From DATAAZ01 sp036259875 (lineage in GTDB: Bacteria; Actinomycetota; Thermoleophilia; Gaiellales; Gaiellaceae), in NCBI GenBank assembly GCA_036259875.1, contig DATAAZ010000041.1, positions 55,170-119,169 of the forward strand: 64,000 nt of DNA, written 5' to 3'. Made by a program: the position numbers and the translations under genes. Below, one piece after another: positions 32,311 through 40,303 of the stretch. The notes under the pieces were generated by a model. It searched no databases, had not been told where the DNA came from, and saw nothing but the letters and a program-made list of their open reading frames with translations. The number at the start of each line of letters is the position of its first letter. The stretch's first letter is position 1.

Positions 32311-33092
32311 CGTATGTTCGCATGGCGTTGATGGGAAGCCGGTGAAGTGAGCGCGTGAACCACCGTCGGAGCGATGGATGAACTAGCCACCACGAGACGA
32401 TCGTTAGTACGAATCGTGCTTCGGGCCCCGATGCGGCGGGGGCCGGAACACGAATGGGAAGGCGCGGCCTTGCGTTCGCGATCTTCCCTCGCTGAGGGGG
32501 GCAAGCACGCGGCAGCGCGCCCCCTCTTCTCATTCGCCTGGGCCGCCTCGAACCGGGCTCAAGGAGTTCCTTGTAAAGGTCGAAACTTTCCGGGAGGCCG
32601 GGGCACCTGCCTCTCCCGGGCGGGCAAGGGCCGAGAAGGGGGCCGCAGCCTTCCGGCCCCGCTCCGGCCTCACTGATCAAACGTCCTAAACGGCAACCGC
32701 CGAACCCAGCCGTCACGAAACCGTCCCTTTGGGGAGTTCTTTCCATTCCGGTGGAGGGTGCTTCCTCTCGGTGCCCGCTAGAAGGTGACCTACGGGCCGC
32801 GTTTCCCTGCGGCGAAACGTGGCGATCGCTAGGAGCCCGGCGGTTTGCACCGAGCCGCTCGGGCTCCTATTTTCTGAACGGCTGACCTCAACCGCGGTCT
32901 CGCTAGCGGATCTTCGGGCTCGTCGTCAGCCGCTCGCGCTTCCAGCTTCGGGGAAAGCTCCTGCCTCCACTCCTCATCGCTCGGCGACCAACTAACGCCT
33001 GCTCGAACGCCTCTTGCACGCTGATGTCCTGCATCGCGGGCGAGCGTCGAGTCGTAGGATCGGCGGATGTCGGACGACAGAAGGGAGCACTG
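32311..33092. other. Stretch without a convincing gene
   Basis: About 780 bases. Only a possible minus-strand remnant is noted: ATG 33034 opens MQDISVQEAFEQALVG, after which a neighbouring frame reads ELSPKLEARAADDEPEDPLA; too little to name. G/C-rich hairpins (e.g. around 32600-32670) are present but have no T-run. Nothing else is supported. Confidence 0.5.
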
Positions 33093-33365
33093 ATGCACGC
33101 CGTCGTCGTGAGAAGCACGCTTCAGGATCTGGAACGGGCAACGACGTTCCTGAGGGAGCAAACGCTCCCACGGGTCAGGCAAGCGCCGGGCTTGGTCAGT
33201 GCGCAGTGGGTGAAGATTGACGAGAACACGGGCGCTTCGATGCTTACCTTCGAATCCGAAGAGGCCGCGCAGACAGCGGTGGAGCAGCTCAGCAAGAACC
33301 CGCCACCGACGGATGCGCTGACGATCGACAGCGTTGAGATCGGCGAAGTCGTCGAGCGCATCTAG
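33093..33365 (+). CDS. Small ABM-like (dimeric alpha/beta barrel) protein
   Basis: 90 residues: MHAVVVRSTLQDLERATTFL, then LPRVRQAPGLVSAQWVKIDE, SMLTFESEEAAQTAVEQLSK and SVEIGEVVERI. The strand-helix-strand-strand-helix-strand order and the phrases are typical of antibiotic-biosynthesis-monooxygenase-like or YCII-like dimeric barrels. Start ATG 33093 has AAGGGAG ten bases upstream. Substrate unknown; many such proteins are not monooxygenases. Confidence 0.65.
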   Translation: MHAVVVRSTLQDLERATTFLREQTLPRVRQAPGLVSAQWVKIDENTGASMLTFESEEAAQTAVEQLSKNPPPTDALTIDSVEIGEVVERI

Positions 33366-33419
33366 CGGCGTCGCTTACGCGCCGCGGATCACACCTTCGA
33401 ATAACGAGCACGCGGGCGG

Positions 33420-33640
33420 CTAGGACCTCATCGAGCCGCCGGGGCCGAAGCCGCCACCGAGGTTCTCGCCCGTGAGCATCTTGTACTGCTCGAAGGTGAG
33501 CCCGTCGGCGAGCGGACGCCCGAGTAGCACTTCCTGCTCGGCCCTCGTGAGCACGGGTTCCGGCTCAGGAGACGGCGACGGGAGCTCGGAATCTCGCCCA
33601 CGTGGAAATTTGTCTGGGGGGAGGGTGTCCCGCGTATTCG
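33420..33640 (-). pseudogene. C-terminal remnant of the GFGPGGSMR small-protein family
   Basis: The open frame reads LPPDKFPRGRDSELPSPSPE, then LTRAEQEVLLGRPLADGLTF, EQYKMLTGENL and GGGFGPGGSMRS before TAG. No start codon lies between the upstream stop and the conserved part. The same ending (LSRAEQEALLGRPLGDGLTL, then DEYRILIGDGFGPGGSMRF) is found at 61.95-62.05 kb, where the N-terminal zinc-binding part survives. So this is a 5'-truncated paralogue. Confidence 0.7.
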
Positions 33641-33776
33641 CTGCCTGTCGCGCCTATGGACATGTGGACCATTCTGCGGATGAGCCAGGACGTTTTCGCC
33701 TCATCATCGAAACCGGCGCTCGCCTTTGACCGGCGGCGAGGCGCCCCGTGGTTCGGCGGGAGCACCGAGTCTTCGT

Positions 33777-34050
33777 CTATGCCCCGACGTCGAGTCGCTC
33801 GGCGATGAAGATCGCAACCACGTATCCGGCAGCAAGGACGAGTGGAACGAGGACGGCGCGGCGGGGCTGATCTTTCCAACGCGTGATGAGGTAGATGCCA
33901 ACACCCCAGGCGACGAGGCCGGCGAGCACGATCGCTGGATGGACTGCTACGCCGGTTCCGAAAATAAAGAAACCGAAGGCCGTGGACGATGCCGGCTAAC
34001 GCGACGGCGATCCCTCTGAACACCTTTCGCGCTCGCACGAGCGGGTTCAT
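33777..34050 (-). pseudogene. Small multi-helix membrane protein with one frameshift
   Basis: ATG 34050 opens MNPLVRARKVFRGIAVALAG, then after one extra base (GGCCTTCGG) the next frame gives GFGFFIFGTGVAVHPAIVLA, GLVAWGVGIYLITRWKDQPR, RAVLVPLVLAAGYVVAIFIA and ERLDVGA before TAG. Joined, it would have three transmembrane helices in about 90 residues. Family not recognised. Confidence 0.65.
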
Positions 34051-34150
34051 TGTTGCGCCGTCGAAACCAGCAAGAGCAGCAAGCGGCCACGTCACAATTT
34101 TCGGCAGATTGCGCCGCGGCGTCCCGTGCAACTGAGCAAGGTGGCCGCCG

Positions 34151-34192
34151 TTACGCGTCGAGCTCGACCGGCTCGAGGCTAAGCCGCCGGCC
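34151..34192 (-). repeat. Dispersed small-protein repeat, copy B
   Basis: Only the 3' end remains: RRLSLEPVELDA and TAA on the minus strand. It lies exactly at the 3' end of the Ig-like gene, overlapping its stop codon by 14 bases. Confidence 0.65.
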
Positions 34193-34928
34193 GTGGCGGC
34201 CTCGCGATTAGCCACCGCCAAACGGCCGGTGTCGCGTCCACGTTTCCTGCGGCATCTCTTGCACGGGCGCGGAACGCATGGACCCCAAGCGTGAGCCCTC
34301 GGTACGTCGCCGGTGCGGTGCAACGCCGCCACGCGCGGCGGTCGATCCTGCACTGGAACCTCGATCCGCGCTCCGTCGACCGGAATCGGAACGTCGCTCT
34401 CCTCGAGCGCGTGAGTCTGGCGGGGGCCGAGGTGATCCGCGTGTTCGGCGGCGTCGTGTCGAGCCCGGTCAACGTGTAGGTGTAGGAGCCGCTGTCGGGT
34501 GCGTGATCATTCCCGTGTCGTGAGAGGGCCGTCCGTACCCGGAAGGTGAACACGTTCACGACGCCGAGGTCGGTCCGGCTGACGATGATCAGCGGCCCCC
34601 ACGCCCAGCTCACCTGCTCGGAAGCGGGGTCGAAGACGGTGTAATCCGTTCCGTTCCAGCGGCCAAAGGTGTACGTGCTGCCCCCGGTTGCGCTCCCGAT
34701 CAGGTGAACGAAAACCTCTGCGCCGAACGCCGCCGGGTCGCCCGTCCGGGGGTTTGCGTCTGCGTCGATCAGAAGTTCGAAGACATCACTGGGCGTTTGC
34801 ATCGGAAGATTGAGCACATCGATGTCGAATGCGATTCTCCCGGCCGGGTCGTTCGTGACATTCGAGATCGTGATGTCGCCGGCCCCTAGTGTTTGGTCAC
34901 CAGCTGGGTCTACGTAGGGAATACGCAA
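34179..34928 (-). CDS. Secreted Ig-like protein, start codon probably lost
   Basis: 249 residues from TTG 34928. N-terminal part contains RIAFDIDVLNLPMQTPSDVF and ELLIDADANPRTGDP, a beta-sandwich typical of adhesion-like proteins; the C-terminal ~80 residues form an Ig-like module (PPNTRITSAPARLTRSRRAT, FRFRSTERGSRFQCRID, HAFRARARDAAGNVDATPAV) also found in the protein at 45685-46437. The frame stays open upstream to about 35100 and encodes a signal-peptide-like stretch (APFIVTLVGLALAASALSG) but no ATG or GTG; the natural start would fall at ACG 35078, so the gene may have lost its start codon. Confidence 0.7.
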   Translation of the reverse strand: MRIPYVDPAGDQTLGAGDITISNVTNDPAGRIAFDIDVLNLPMQTPSDVFELLIDADANPRTGDPAAFGAEVFVHLIGSATGGSTYTFGRWNGTDYTVFDPASEQVSWAWGPLIIVSRTDLGVVNVFTFRVRTALSRHGNDHAPDSGSYTYTLTGLDTTPPNTRITSAPARLTRSRRATFRFRSTERGSRFQCRIDRRAWRRCTAPATYRGLTLGVHAFRARARDAAGNVDATPAVWRWLIARPPRPAA

Positions 34929-35176
34929 CCCGAATGCGCCGTCGGTCGAGAGGTTGCGATCGAAGGCGTGGTCGACGGTCGAGCCCGTCGCGGCCGGCCT
35001 GGAGTCCGCTCCGGAGAGCGCTGACGCTGCGAGAGCGAGCCCAACTAACGTAACGATGAACGGTGCGGCTTTGGACGTACCCCGTCCTTCCAGTCGTGCC
35101 TCTAGTCAGGCCCGATCGTCGCTCTGGATGCGGTCGAATGCAAGAGGCCGACCGGTACACAGATCTGACACGAGCG

Positions 35177-35241
35177 CTACGCCTCGAGCTCAACCGGCTC
35201 GAGCCGAAGCCGCGCGCTAGCTCGCGGCTCGTCGGCGCGGG
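35177..35241 (-). repeat. Dispersed small-protein repeat, copy C
   Basis: In frame on the minus strand: ARADEPRASARL then RLEPVELEA and TAG. It lies between the SnoaL-like gene (ends 35270) and the Ig-like gene. The N-terminal half of the small protein is missing. Confidence 0.7.
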
Positions 35242-35269
35242 CCGCAGCGCGCGGCGCAAAAACGGGGCG

Positions 35270-35695
35270 CTAGGCCTCCGGGGCGAGTCCGAGCTGCTGC
35301 AAGAACTCCATCTGGTCGAAGTAGAAGCGGTGGCTCATGATGCGGCCGTTCTCGACGGTCGCGACGTCGCACTCGCGCAGGCGGACTCGCTTGCCGGTGG
35401 GCGGAATCGTCTCGCCCGTGGGCGTCGCGAGCGGCCCTGTGTGGGTTCCGAGGAAGTAGCCCTCGTCGATCGCCGTGTTGCCGGACTCGACCTTCGACAG
35501 CGGCTCCCACGAAGCGTCAGGGAACCCCTGACTGAACTGGTTGAAGTACGCACTGATTGCATCTCGACCGCGGACCTCTCCGGCGTCCGGCGTCATGACC
35601 GTCGCGTTGTCGGCGTAGAGGTTCGACACTTCGTCCGCTCTCCCGCCCATGACGGCGTCGGTCAGGCGGTCCATCACGTCTCTTGCCTCGCCCAT
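35270..35695 (-). CDS. SnoaL/NTF2-like protein
   Basis: 141 residues with the cone-shaped NTF2/SnoaL fold: DVMDRLTDAVMGGRADEVSN, LYADNATVMTPDAGEVRGRD, AISAYFNQFSQGFPDASWEP, and RLRECDVATVENGRIMSHRF ahead of YFDQMEFLQQLGL. Good ribosome-binding site (AGGAGGAG) seven bases before ATG 35695. Such proteins are cyclases, isomerases or carriers; substrate unknown. Intact among repeat copies C and D. Confidence 0.82.
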   Translation of the reverse strand: MGEARDVMDRLTDAVMGGRADEVSNLYADNATVMTPDAGEVRGRDAISAYFNQFSQGFPDASWEPLSKVESGNTAIDEGYFLGTHTGPLATPTGETIPPTGKRVRLRECDVATVENGRIMSHRFYFDQMEFLQQLGLAPEA

Positions 35696-35821
35696 CGCTC
35701 CTCCTTGTCTCGACGGCCACGATCGTACGACCGCTGCCGCGTGGACTCAAGCCGCCGCGCCGTCCGGGCGACTGACGCCCCTTCGCAACGCGCGGCGCAA
35801 AAACCTCACCTCGACGTCGTT

Positions 35822-35890
35822 CTACTCGCCGAGCTCGACCGGCTCGAGTCGAAGCCGCTCGGCTAGCTCGGCGTCGTCGGCGCACGGACG
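35822..35890 (-). repeat. Dispersed small-protein repeat, copy D
   Basis: In frame on the minus strand: CADDAELAERL then RLEPVELGE and TAG. Only the C-terminal third of the small protein is left; the sequence upstream is unrelated. Confidence 0.7.
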
Positions 35891-35996
35891 AGCCGCTCGC
35901 GGCGCATCACGCGCGCCGCAACCACATTGGGACGACCTGCAACCGACCTGCAACCGGTGCATTGCACGTTCTTCCCAACCGACCAAGGAGGGACGG

Positions 35997-36233
35997 ATGA
36001 AAGGCCGACTCGCGCTCATCTCCACCGCCGCGGCGTGCGTGCTTGCGACGCCCGCAGCGCTCGCGGCACCATCGCCGCCCGGTGCCGTCGTTCGTGACGA
36101 GAACGCATCGTGTGTGGGCCTCTTCGCCGCGTTCAACGCGCCGCTCGGCCCCGGGATCAGTCAGGAAGCCGGGCCGGGGTTTGGATCGATGGTCGTCGCT
36201 CCGTTCGCGCACGAGCGGCTCCCGTGCCCGTGA
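35997..36233 (+). CDS. Small secreted protein
   Basis: 78 residues; ATG 35997 preceded by AAGGAGGG. A signal peptide (MKGRLALISTAAACVLATPA then ALAAP) is followed by ~50 residues with two Cys (ASCVGLFAAFNAPLGPG and RLPCP). The end may be premature, because a longer relative would be expected for such a start. Family unknown. Confidence 0.55.
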   Translation: MKGRLALISTAAACVLATPAALAAPSPPGAVVRDENASCVGLFAAFNAPLGPGISQEAGPGFGSMVVAPFAHERLPCP

Positions 36234-36386
36234 CGGGGACGAACGCCCTCGGTCGGCGCTAATCCGCACGACCGACGACGGGGGCGACGCCCATAGGATC
36301 CCTTGCGGGCGTCGTCCTCGTTCGCTTTCGGCCGCTGACCGCGCGGCGCGGTTCCGCCGCAGCACAAGCGCCGATCCAGCCTCCGG

Positions 36387-36540
36387 TTAGTCGGCGAGTT
36401 CGATCGGCTCGAGGCGAAGCCGACGAGCTAGCTCCGGTTCGTCAGCGCGGACGTCTCGAGGAAGCGCTCGGCGTCCTCGCGATGGACGAAGAGCTCGACC
36501 GCCTTCTCCGCTCGTCGCTCACGACAGCGAAGGCGAGCAT
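36387..36540 (-). pseudogene. Dispersed small-protein repeat, copy E (longest broken copy)
   Basis: From ATG 36540: MLAFAVVSDER in frame 1, KAVELFVHREDAERFLE in frame 2, VRADEPELARRL and RLEPIELAD with TAA in frame 3, all collinear. Two indels break the gene. It shows that the family encodes a ~55-residue protein beginning with a hydrophobic strand, followed by a REDAERFL helix and the conserved tail. Confidence 0.75.
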
Positions 36541-36606
36541 GCGGAGAGCCTACGCTTGCTAACCGTTTGCTAACGAACGCGCTGAAACCCGTCGGTACGA
36601 GGCGTC

Positions 36607-39132
36607 ATGAAAGGCTCTCCCCTCCCCCGAAACAGCCTGCAAATGGGGACGTCCCGACACACGCGGGCACGCCGTGTAACGGGGCTCGTAGAATCCCGCC
36701 TTCTCGTGCTCTTCCGAAGACGAGCGAAGAAGCCGCGGACGCGGAGAGTCCGCAAGCTTCGGCTCCTCGGTCTCGTCACCGTTCTCGGGCTCGTTTGCTC
36801 GGTCTCGTTCCTGTACGGGCTCATGACCGCGATTGCGAGCGAGATTCCGGAGCTCGACCCGCGCAACCAGGCCGACCTCGAGGAGGACGGCTACATCTAC
36901 GCGTCGGACGGCAAGACGATCCTCGCCGTCCTCCGCGGCAGGGAGAGCCGTGTGATCGTCGAGTCGAGGGAGATCGCACCGGTCGTCAAGCAGGCGATCG
37001 TTGCGGTCGAGGACCGACGCTACTGGGAGCACCGCGGCGTCGACGTGCGCGGCGTCTTCCGCGCCGTCTGGGCCGACCTCCGCGAGAAGGAGTTCGTCCA
37101 GGGCGGCTCGACCATCACGCAGCAGCTGCTCAAGAACACGTACCTGCGCGACGAGCGCACGCTGAGTCGCAAGCTCAAAGAGGCGGCGCTCGCGTGGCAG
37201 CTCGAGCGCCAGTGGTCGAAGGACCGCATCCTGACCGCCTACCTGAACACGGTGTACTTCGGGAACGGGGCCTACGGCATCCAGCGCGCCGCGCGCGTGT
37301 ACTTCGGGAAGAAGGCGCGAGAGCTCACGCTGCCCGAGGCCGCGCTCCTCGCGGGGATCCCGGCGAACCCGGCGGCCTACGACCCCGTCACGAACCCGCG
37401 TACGGCGCGCGAGCGCCGCCAGACGGTGCTCGACATGATGCTGGAGCAAGGGCTCGTCACGCCGAGCGAGCACCGGGCCGCGTCGAAGGCCCCGCTCCCG
37501 CGCCGCAAAGACGTGCACCTCCCGATCGTCCAGGGACCGGCCGGCTACTTCGGCGAGTACGTGAAGCAGCAGCTGATCGACCACTACGGCTCCGGGACCG
37601 TCTTCGGCGGCGGGCTCCGGGTTACCACCTCGATCAACCTCGAGCTCCAGAAGCGGGCGCGCGCAGCCGTCGAGAAGTGGCTGGGAGAGCTGGACGGTCC
37701 GTCGGCCGCGCTCGTCGCGATCGACCCGCGGAACGGGCGCATCCTCGCCATGTACGGGGGCTCGAGCTTCCGCCACAGCCAGTTCAACCTCGCCGTCCAA
37801 GGCGAGCGTCAGGCGGGATCGGCGTTCAAGCCGTTCGTCCTCGCCTCCGCGCTGACGCTCGGCATCTCGCCGCAGACGACGTTCGATTCGGAGCCGACCA
37901 CCATCAACCTCGGCGACCGCGTCTGGTCGGTCGCGAACTACGAGGGCTCGTACCTCGGCACGATCGACCTCTACGACGCGACGACGCATTCCGACAACGC
38001 CGTCTACGCGCAGCTGACGGCGCTCGTCGGGCCGCGGAACGTCCGCCGCGTCGCCCACGCGCTCGGCGTTGAGAGCCCGCTCGATGACTACTTCGCGATC
38101 GGGCTCGGCGTCGAGGCGGTGAACCCGCTCGAGATGGCGCGCGCGTTCGCCACCTTCGCGAACGAGGGGGCGCGCGTCGACGGGCGGGTGCTCGGGAACC
38201 GTCCGCGCGCCGTCCTGTCCGTCCGGCGGAACGGGCGCGTCGAGCGCAACGTTCCGCGCGAGCGCCAGATCCTCGACCCGAACGACAACGCAATGCTGAC
38301 CTCGATGCTCGCGAACGTGGTCGAGGCGGGGACAGGCGAGCGCGCCGCCCTCGACGACGGCCGGCCGGTCGCCGGCAAAACCGGGACGACGGAGAACTAC
38401 GGCGACGCCTGGTTCGTCGGCTACACGCCGCAGCTCGCGGTCGCCGTCTGGGTCGGGTATCCGAACAAGCTCGTCCCGATGCTCGCCGAGTTCAACGGCG
38501 ACCCCGTCGCGGGCGGGACGTACCCCGCCCTCATCTGGAAGACGTTCACACAGAGCGCGCTTCGGTACATGAACGAGCCGCCGCTCGGCTTTCCGTCGCC
38601 CGAGTGGGAGTCGGCGACCTCGGTCCGCGTCGTCCAGCGGAACGGCCGGTGGCTTCTCGACAACGGCTACTGCGAGGGCGCCCGCTCCGTCCTGTACGTC
38701 GTAGGCTTCGAGCCGGACAAGCGCGCCGATTGCAAGCCGAACGAGGTGGACGTCCCGCGCGTCATCGGCGCGACGCTCGCCCAGGCGCGCTCCCGTCTCG
38801 CGAGCATGCCGCTCACGGCGGAGGTGATCACGCGACCGGCCGAGCCGGGCGACCGGCTCGGCGTCGTCGTCGACCAGTACCCGAAGTCCGGGACGCTCTC
38901 GTCCTTCGACACCGTGCGGGTCGTCGTTCCGAAGGCGACCGACGCCGTCATCCCGAGCGTCGTCGGCCTGAACGTCGAGCGGGCCGAGGAGGTGCTCGCC
39001 GACCGCGGCCTCGTCCCGGTCGTCGAGGCGACGACGGATGGCCGTCCCGGAATCGTCCTCGCCCAGTCGCCGGGCCCCAACGTCGCCGCGACGGAGCGAA
39101 CGGTCGTCACGCTGCGCGTAGGCCGCGGCTGA
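36607..39132 (+). CDS. Class A penicillin-binding protein with PASTA domains
   Basis: Bifunctional peptidoglycan synthase, 841 residues. A basic N-terminus precedes one transmembrane helix (about 55-80). The glycosyltransferase domain has the catalytic Glu in VEDRRYWEHRGVD near 134 and GGSTITQQLLKN. The transpeptidase domain has SxxK in GSAFKPFV near 404, SDN near 461 and KTGTT near 590. Two PASTA repeats (VDVPRVIGATLAQARSRL..., AVIPSVVGLNVERAEEVLADRGL) end the protein, typical of actinobacterial and firmicute PBPs. Alternative starts lie a few codons downstream. The 3' end overlaps the convergent glycosylase gene by 26 bases. Confidence 0.97.
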   Translation: MKGSPLPRNSLQMGTSRHTRARRVTGLVESRLLVLFRRRAKKPRTRRVRKLRLLGLVTVLGLVCSVSFLYGLMTAIASEIPELDPRNQADLEEDGYIYASDGKTILAVLRGRESRVIVESREIAPVVKQAIVAVEDRRYWEHRGVDVRGVFRAVWADLREKEFVQGGSTITQQLLKNTYLRDERTLSRKLKEAALAWQLERQWSKDRILTAYLNTVYFGNGAYGIQRAARVYFGKKARELTLPEAALLAGIPANPAAYDPVTNPRTARERRQTVLDMMLEQGLVTPSEHRAASKAPLPRRKDVHLPIVQGPAGYFGEYVKQQLIDHYGSGTVFGGGLRVTTSINLELQKRARAAVEKWLGELDGPSAALVAIDPRNGRILAMYGGSSFRHSQFNLAVQGERQAGSAFKPFVLASALTLGISPQTTFDSEPTTINLGDRVWSVANYEGSYLGTIDLYDATTHSDNAVYAQLTALVGPRNVRRVAHALGVESPLDDYFAIGLGVEAVNPLEMARAFATFANEGARVDGRVLGNRPRAVLSVRRNGRVERNVPRERQILDPNDNAMLTSMLANVVEAGTGERAALDDGRPVAGKTGTTENYGDAWFVGYTPQLAVAVWVGYPNKLVPMLAEFNGDPVAGGTYPALIWKTFTQSALRYMNEPPLGFPSPEWESATSVRVVQRNGRWLLDNGYCEGARSVLYVVGFEPDKRADCKPNEVDVPRVIGATLAQARSRLASMPLTAEVITRPAEPGDRLGVVVDQYPKSGTLSSFDTVRVVVPKATDAVIPSVVGLNVERAEEVLADRGLVPVVEATTDGRPGIVLAQSPGPNVAATERTVVTLRVGRG

Positions 39133-39676
39133 GATAGCGCGAGCCCTGCTCGGCGTAGCGCCACGGGAGCTCGACCGCGCGGCTGATGCCGACGCGCGGC
39201 CCGCGCACGACTTCGACGTCTCCCTCGCGCGGGAGGAGGGCAAACGGCGGCGCGTCGAGCGGGAGGCCGTCGTGCTCGCGCGTCACCGCGAGCGCCTCGC
39301 AGAGGCGGCCGGGACCGGCGCACAGAAGCCGCGGGTCGTCGACGCCGCGGCGCTCGCGCATCCGCTCCAGCCCGAGCGTCGGCTCGAGCGCGCGAACGAG
39401 CACGGCCTCCGCCCGTCCGTCCTCGTCGCACACCAGGTTGAGGCACCAGTGGATCCCATACGAGCGGTAGACGTAGGCGTGGCCCGGTGGGCCGAACATC
39501 GAGCGGTTTCGCGGCGTCGCGCCCGCGTATCCGTGGCTCGCGGGATCCTCGCCGTCGTACGCTTCCACCTCGACGATCCGGCCGCCAACGCCGTCGACGA
39601 CGAGCGTGCAGCCGACCAGCTCGGGGGCGACCTCGTGCACGCTCCGCGCGAAGAACTCGCGCCCGAGCGGCGTCAA
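39107..39676 (-). CDS. 3-methyladenine DNA glycosylase (AAG/MPG family)
   Basis: Removes alkylated purines from DNA. 189 residues; GRIVEVEAYDGEDPASHGYA carries the catalytic Glu, and the fold signatures RNRSMFGPPGHAYVYRSYGI, HWCLNLVCDEDGRAEAVLVR, GPGRLCEALAV and PRVGISRA are all present, matching the mammalian-type (MPG) family. It starts four bases inside the neighbouring RemA-like gene, with which it forms a minus-strand pair. Confidence 0.95.
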   Translation of the reverse strand: MTPLGREFFARSVHEVAPELVGCTLVVDGVGGRIVEVEAYDGEDPASHGYAGATPRNRSMFGPPGHAYVYRSYGIHWCLNLVCDEDGRAEAVLVRALEPTLGLERMRERRGVDDPRLLCAGPGRLCEALAVTREHDGLPLDAPPFALLPREGDVEVVRGPRVGISRAVELPWRYAEQGSRYLSRGLRAA

Positions 39677-40029
39677 AAGAGCTTGTCGGCCTCGGCCGGC
39701 CGCGCGGTCGACTCGAGGAGGCGCCGGGCGCGGCGCCCGAGGTCGCCGAGGTCGACGCGGCCGCGGTCGGCATCCTCGACGATCCGCCTCGCGAGCGCGA
39801 TCGCCTCGTCGACTACGGGCGTCGCGAGCGCCTCGCGGTCGCCCATCTCGGCGAGGATCGAGCGCTCTGTCCGCGACGCGACGATTGGATCCGGGATCCC
39901 TTCGACCCAGACCCGCGTCCGCTTGCCGCCGCCGCGCTGGTCGCCCGTGATCGGGTCCAGGGCGTAGATCCGGTCGGCGCGCGCGAACTTGCCGAAGCCG
40001 AGAAAGACCATGCGCGGCGCATCGGCCAT
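39673..40029 (-). CDS. RemA-like regulatory protein (DUF370) with C-terminal extension
   Basis: 118 residues. The first ~65 match the RemA/DUF370 core: VFLGFGKFARADRIYALDPI, then TRVWVEGIPDPIVASRTERS and ILAEM. RemA is a small DNA-binding regulator (matrix production in Bacillus). The extra ~50 residues are helical and Arg-rich (EAIALARRIVEDADRGRVDL), absent from classical RemA. Overlaps the start of the glycosylase gene by four bases. Confidence 0.78.
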   Translation of the reverse strand: MADAPRMVFLGFGKFARADRIYALDPITGDQRGGGKRTRVWVEGIPDPIVASRTERSILAEMGDREALATPVVDEAIALARRIVEDADRGRVDLGDLGRRARRLLESTARPAEADKLF

Positions 40030-40093
40030 CGCCGCAAGTATCGCAGCGGACTAGGCCGACGAGCCGCCGCGCGCCTGCTGGGACCGCCGCGAC

Positions 40094-40120
40094 TGGGGAC
40101 TGTCCCAGGGACAGTCCCCA
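40094..40120. repeat. Perfect REP-like palindrome
   Basis: TGGGGACTGTCCC / GGGACAGTCCCCA, 13-bp arms around a single central base. About 80 bases further right, 40198-40223 contains the related GGGGACTGTCCC T GGGACTGTCCCC in direct orientation. They lie between remA-like and ilvE, both minus-strand, and resemble intergenic repetitive extragenic palindromes. Confidence 0.8.
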
Positions 40121-40197
40121 GGACGTGGCCCACGCGGACGACTATCGGGGTTCGTTCGCGCCGGCTGACTGGCCTTGCCGAGCCGCAACACCGGCGC

Positions 40198-40223
40198 GGG
40201 GACTGTCCCTGGGACTGTCCCCC
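40198..40223. repeat. REP-like direct repeat pair
   Basis: GGGGACTGTCCC followed by T and GGGACTGTCCCC: two copies of GGGACTGTCCC in direct order, related to the palindrome at 40094-40120. The intergenic stretch 40030-40303 holds only these elements. Confidence 0.75.
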
Positions 40224-40303
40224 TGGGCTATCGAACATGTCGTCCGTGGCCGCGTCCGGTGAGACCTCGGACGGCGCGCCCGGGATACGTCCTCGAACGC
40301 TGA

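Larger units (their letters stand above)
29954..36560. mobile_element. Decayed accessory region behind ssrA
   Basis: Bounded left by the tmRNA 3' end and the integrase remnant, right by the PBP gene. It contains mostly short genes, at least four with frameshifts, and five copies (A to E) of the dispersed repeat. I do not find a second copy of the tmRNA 3' end, so the right boundary is a guess; the region may be several small insertions rather than one island. Confidence 0.5.

Noticed and set aside
36559..39243. Long minus-strand open frame opposite the PBP gene
   Set aside because: No recognisable protein; the plus strand encodes a complete class A PBP with all catalytic motifs.
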